Shown: piece by piece, positions 60,276 through 64,000 of the stretch
Layout of the letters: each line of letters starts with the position of its first letter
Numbering within the stretch: the first letter of the stretch is position 1
Program-made: the position numbers and the translations under genes
The notes under the pieces: model-generated
Told to the model about the DNA's origin: nothing
Seen by the model: the letters and a program-made list of their open reading frames with translations, nothing else
The model's database searches: none
NCBI GenBank assembly: GCA_051453625.1
Contig: JBOZIK010000001.1
Span: 247,442,739-247,506,738, forward strand
Origin: Welwitschia mirabilis
Lineage: Eukaryota > Gnetophyta > Gnetopsida > Welwitschiales
Length of the DNA: 64,000 nt
Direction: 5' to 3'

Positions 60276-63200
60276 GGGATCGATGATGTAAAATTAAATA
60301 TATCCAATGATAATCATTCATCATTAATAAAGAAAGGAATTTTTTGATGCTAAATGATGTATTTTATCATATAATAATGGAAAAAAATGTTAATTATACA
60401 CAAGAGAGCTAAACCTCTCTAGAAATGTATGATGGAGAAGAGGGATTACTTAATGACTCAAGTTCATGAATTTTGAATTTTTAATAGAGTATTGAGTTAC
60501 TCCTTTACTTAATACATGAAGAAAACTCTTGAGAATGAAATAGTAAGAGGGCTATTAATATTAAAGTACTTAATACATTAAAATATAGAGATTAAATTTA
60601 ATGCAAACAAATTAGAATTCCATTTACTAATACATGAAAGGTTACTATGGAAATTAAGCAATCCATTATTGGCCTTCTTATGAATAAATGAATGTTCTTA
60701 ATCTCCTATAGAAGAGAAAAGAGTTATGAAAATTGAGTAATATGAAGATGGAATAAGATATGAATAGAGGTACACTTAGTAATTATCTGATATTACATCA
60801 TAAATATTCTAGCACTTACAAAACTACCTATATTCTCTCCATATTTTTACATATAAGATATTCATAATTTTTTAGGTATTTAATTAGAGTAATGCTTGTA
60901 CCAAATGTTATATGTATTATTCTTCATTGAAGAGAGTGAAAAGATGATATAACATAAGTTCTCAAGCTTTCCATTCACCTTCTAATGACTTATTCTACAT
61001 ATTGTATCATAAAACAATATTTTTAATCCATGAACATTGCTACTCACAATTGAAATCATGATTAAGTGAAGATGTGTCAGGTAGTAGTTATGCTTGTCCA
61101 CTAGCTAGTTAAGCACAAATCCACATTGTTGATTGAAGTTTATGTTTCTATGCATAAAATGATTGGGTGAATTATTTAGGGCTTGAAATTATTGTTAGGT
61201 ATCTGATGTTATACTTTATGATTGATGTTTCACTTTATGCCTAAGGTTGAACTTAGTTGCTTCATGTTGAACTTTGTAATTGATTCATAGTTCATGTTTC
61301 GTGTCAAACTTGAGTATCTAACATTTCATTTGAATGTTCAACATCATACATCAATGCCTAACATTACACTATAATGATTAATGCCATTCTTGAATACCTA
61401 ACACCTCACTTTAATACCCAATGTCATACTTATATGGGCAACATCACACTTCATACCTGATATTGCAAAGAAAACTTATAATCTACACAAGATATATGTG
61501 AAAAAAGTATTATCAACATCATTGTAACTAAGTGTTTTAAGTGGATGACCATGTATTACTACGATTTAAACCTAAGAGGAGTTATTTGAATTTGGGAAAA
61601 TCCTATTATACATTCTTAATTAGAAATATATTCTGCTAAGGCCTAGTCTCACATTTGATGTTAAACCATTAGAGATGATAGACCTTAAAATGAAAAATGT
61701 CAAAAATGATAACATCCAAGGGATATTAAGAAAAATGATTCAATTGTAACCAAACCACTAGGAAGAATAAATAATATATGGAAAACATCATTTCTTAAAT
61801 ATTTATTGCAAATTAGACTTATTTCATTTAACCCATAATCTTATTACATTATGTTAAAAAATACTTTTTATAACTTATTTAAAAGAATGTTTTATTTAGT
61901 TATTTATATTTTGTAGGGTAAGCCATAAAAGTAAACAATCAAAGTAAAAACTCTACTACACCATTATAAGTAAATATAATGCATAAGAATAAACCACAAC
62001 ATTAAGAAAAAGGAAACGTAGTGATCCAAATTTTCATGTAATTTTAAGTTAATTTATGAGTAATATCCATTTATTAAGTATTTAATAAAAGATAAATATT
62101 CAGAGCATTGTATTTATAAAGTTATATTCCTTAATTATGTCCTTTTAGTAAGGTATAATATCTTAGTGTTAGATGGAGTTGGACAAAATTAGTAGAAATA
62201 ATCCATGACAATCTTGAATAATATCTAAGGTCCTTAGGAAATGGGATAAGATCATATTCTATGTATTTACCTTTAATCAATAGTTTAATATCACTATCAT
62301 TATCAAAAATATGTGCAAATACTCCTTAATAAGTAATAAATCATTATGTTTTTGATGTAATATAAGTTGGGTCTTTTGTTCATTTTAAGAAAAAGTGTTT
62401 TACTTTTATACCTTCTATTTTATATTGTTCAATCATCATGATATCTTTAGTTATTAATTTTTTTTGGTTATTATTAGAATTATATAATAGCTTAATCTTT
62501 ATGATTAATGCATAATATCAATATCAATGATATAACATTATGTATATAAATTTATCATCAAATCATTAAACATTATTATTATAAAATGATATGTATATTA
62601 CTAATTAAAAATTTAGTCATGCACTTTAGTACTATATGTCAATGTTTATTATCAAGATACAATAACATATTATGTTTACTTAATTTATATGAGTGTATGA
62701 AAAATATTATTAGAGTTTTTGTATTAAATAAAATATAGAATTATCATGGTTAGTGAAATTTGCATTAAAAAAATTAACTTTTACCTTTTTTAAAAAAGAA
62801 ATTTCAATGACTCATGACCAGCGTATTAGCTACTTCCACTATTGATCTTTAATCTTTGATGTGACATTTCTAATTTTTCTTATAAAAATTAGAATAAAAA
62901 GAAAAGTATTTCAATAATAATCATTTAAGAACATTAATAAGACTAAAGAAAAAAGTAGAATATTTATTAAATAAGTGGAAACTATGATTTTTAAAGAGAA
63001 AATAATACTCATATTTTTTCTAATGTTTCAGCAAGTGATTTGTAATTCCATTATGCTAATTGCAAAATATTGGATAGGTGATCCAACTAGGTCATATTTG
63101 CTTTTAAGGTCTGGTTTGTAAGACCACTGAGAGACTAGGCTAGTTTGTCAAGAACTTAGTATCCCTATAAAAGTCACATGCATGTCCTTCACCTCATAAA

Positions 63201-63356
63201 ACCCTTTATTTGATGATCATAAATGACATAACTTTTTAAGAATATTTATTCTACAAAGGTTACATCTTTAAATAGTTATATAATGCTTAATGGTATATTA
63301 CAAACAACAAAATTACTATGACAGATAGCAAGTTCAAAAAGAAGGTTTTGGGATCA
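60276..63356 (-). other. AT-rich stretch, probably containing the 3' LTR of the right-edge chromovirus-like element
   Basis: No gene seen. On the minus strand an LTR should start TGATCCCAAAACC at 63356, just after the polypurine tract. Its other end cannot be placed because its partner lies outside the window. A degenerate tandem repeat is at 61195-61460. Confidence 0.4.
61195..61460. repeat. Degenerate tandem repeat, about 20-24-bp unit
   Basis: Repeated words of the type ATACCTAACATCACACTT (for example at about 61370, 61390, 61420 and 61445), with many substitutions. Confidence 0.5.
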
Positions 63357-63376
63357 TATAGAATTCCCCTCCTTAA
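63357..63376 (-). promoter_or_regulatory. Polypurine tract of the right-edge gypsy element
   Basis: On the minus strand AAGGAGGGGAATTCTATA precedes TGATCCC, the presumed LTR start. Confidence 0.5.
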
Positions 63377-64000
63377 GATTATTATTCAACCTTAAAATGT
63401 TATTTCTCTATGGGATTATTTTGCTATGGGGTTTGGTTAGCATTAAATTCTTCATTCTCATAATGCTCCTATACATTAATCAATAATTTATTAATTTTTA
63501 TTTACCAATAAACTTGGATAATTCTGTTTCATATATTCTTCATTTTCCAACTACACTAATTATAATCAGATCATTCTATTAATACTTCTTTTATCAATTT
63601 CTTTTTTAATTTTCTTTCTTTATAATCTTCAATAATAACTAGGCTAACTGTAAAAGTGAGGTTGAATCTTATCAAAAATTTATTCTAATTCATAATATAA
63701 TCATCAAATTTCACTAAATAATAAGGTTTGAGAAGACTAACATGGAACATTGGGTGGATATAAGATCATTCTTCAGGAAGATGAAGTTTATATGCTAATT
63801 CATCTATTCTCTCAATATGTTGGAAAGATCCAGAAAACTAAGGTTCTAATTTACTATATTTTCCTATATTTAAGATTACTTATGTAGGTTTAACTCTAAA
63901 TAGTACTTAATCATCAACTTGAAAAATGTAGCGAAAATGTTTCTTATCAAAATACTTATCGTATTAATTTTGTGCATCTTTTATTTATTTTTGCACTTTT
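63377..64000 (-). pseudogene. Chromovirus-like gypsy integrase C-terminus (partial, runs off the window)
   Basis: Minus strand, from the edge: VLFRVKPT (consensus VfLkv-P), NIGKYSKLEP-FSGSFQ (consensus RFGk--KLsPRfiGPFe), IERIDELAYKLHLPEE, then SYIHPMFHVSLLKPY. These are highly characteristic of the C-terminal integrase domain of Tekay/CRM-type elements (AYrLeLP--ls-vHpVFHVS-L+kY). A later segment may be chromodomain-like, with VLIE (consensus yLVKW), but is poorly preserved. Several stops interrupt it. Confidence 0.75.

Noticed and set aside
61195-61460. CRISPR-like array
   Set aside because: The units are degenerate, with no constant repeats and unique spacers, and the context is plant nuclear DNA.

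Overview
This is a plant nuclear window, very AT-rich, with one intact protein-coding gene. The gene is a plant ionotropic glutamate receptor-like (GLR) channel on the minus strand (11650-14860). I rebuilt it as six exons with five GT-AG introns of 83-171 bases, giving 876 residues. Almost all the rest is old, nested transposable elements plus eleven assembly gaps. The plant assignment rests on the GLR family, on Athila/Tat-like, Copia, CACTA and L1-type elements, and on short plant-type introns. The species cannot be read from the sequence. The low GC and heavy C-to-T / G-to-A decay would suit a large, methylation-rich seed-plant genome (inference).

Layout. 590-7850: three copies of one LTR-like repeat, two in minus orientation flanking a decayed Transposase_32-like ORF and one inverted. 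Each carries a TATA box and a series of nested GTCGTC/GACGAC palindromes. 7848-11190: a 5'-truncated L1-type LINE with RT and zinc-binding domains and a poly(A) end, stopping about 460 bases from the GLR stop codon. 11650-14860: the GLR gene. 17716-40154: an old Ty3/gypsy element on the plus strand, internally deleted in pol, with a second and nearly complete Ty3/gypsy element (22304-35340, minus strand, gag-PR-RT-RH-INT in order) inserted just after its protease. 40440-41480: a decayed Copia gag. 43266-60275: a third, pol-less gypsy element on the plus strand with recognisable LTRs and an imperfect 5-bp target duplication. About 100 bases inside its left LTR sits a CACTA (En/Spm) DNA transposon, 44726-55174, with CACTA/TAGTG ends, subterminal repeats and a 3-bp target duplication AGT. 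63357-64000: the C-terminal integrase end of a fourth, chromovirus-like gypsy element running off the right edge.

The GLR gene acts alone here: its neighbours are transposons, none of which looks active. Stop codons in several elements sit where the family consensus has Gln or Trp, as expected from cytosine deamination, and two primer binding sites differ from the classic plant gypsy site almost entirely by transitions. I found no convincing new biological system. The most informative items are the GLR pore microexon, the CACTA-in-gypsy nesting, the palindrome series in the LTR family, and four gaps whose flanks are duplicated, which point to unmerged assembly overlaps.
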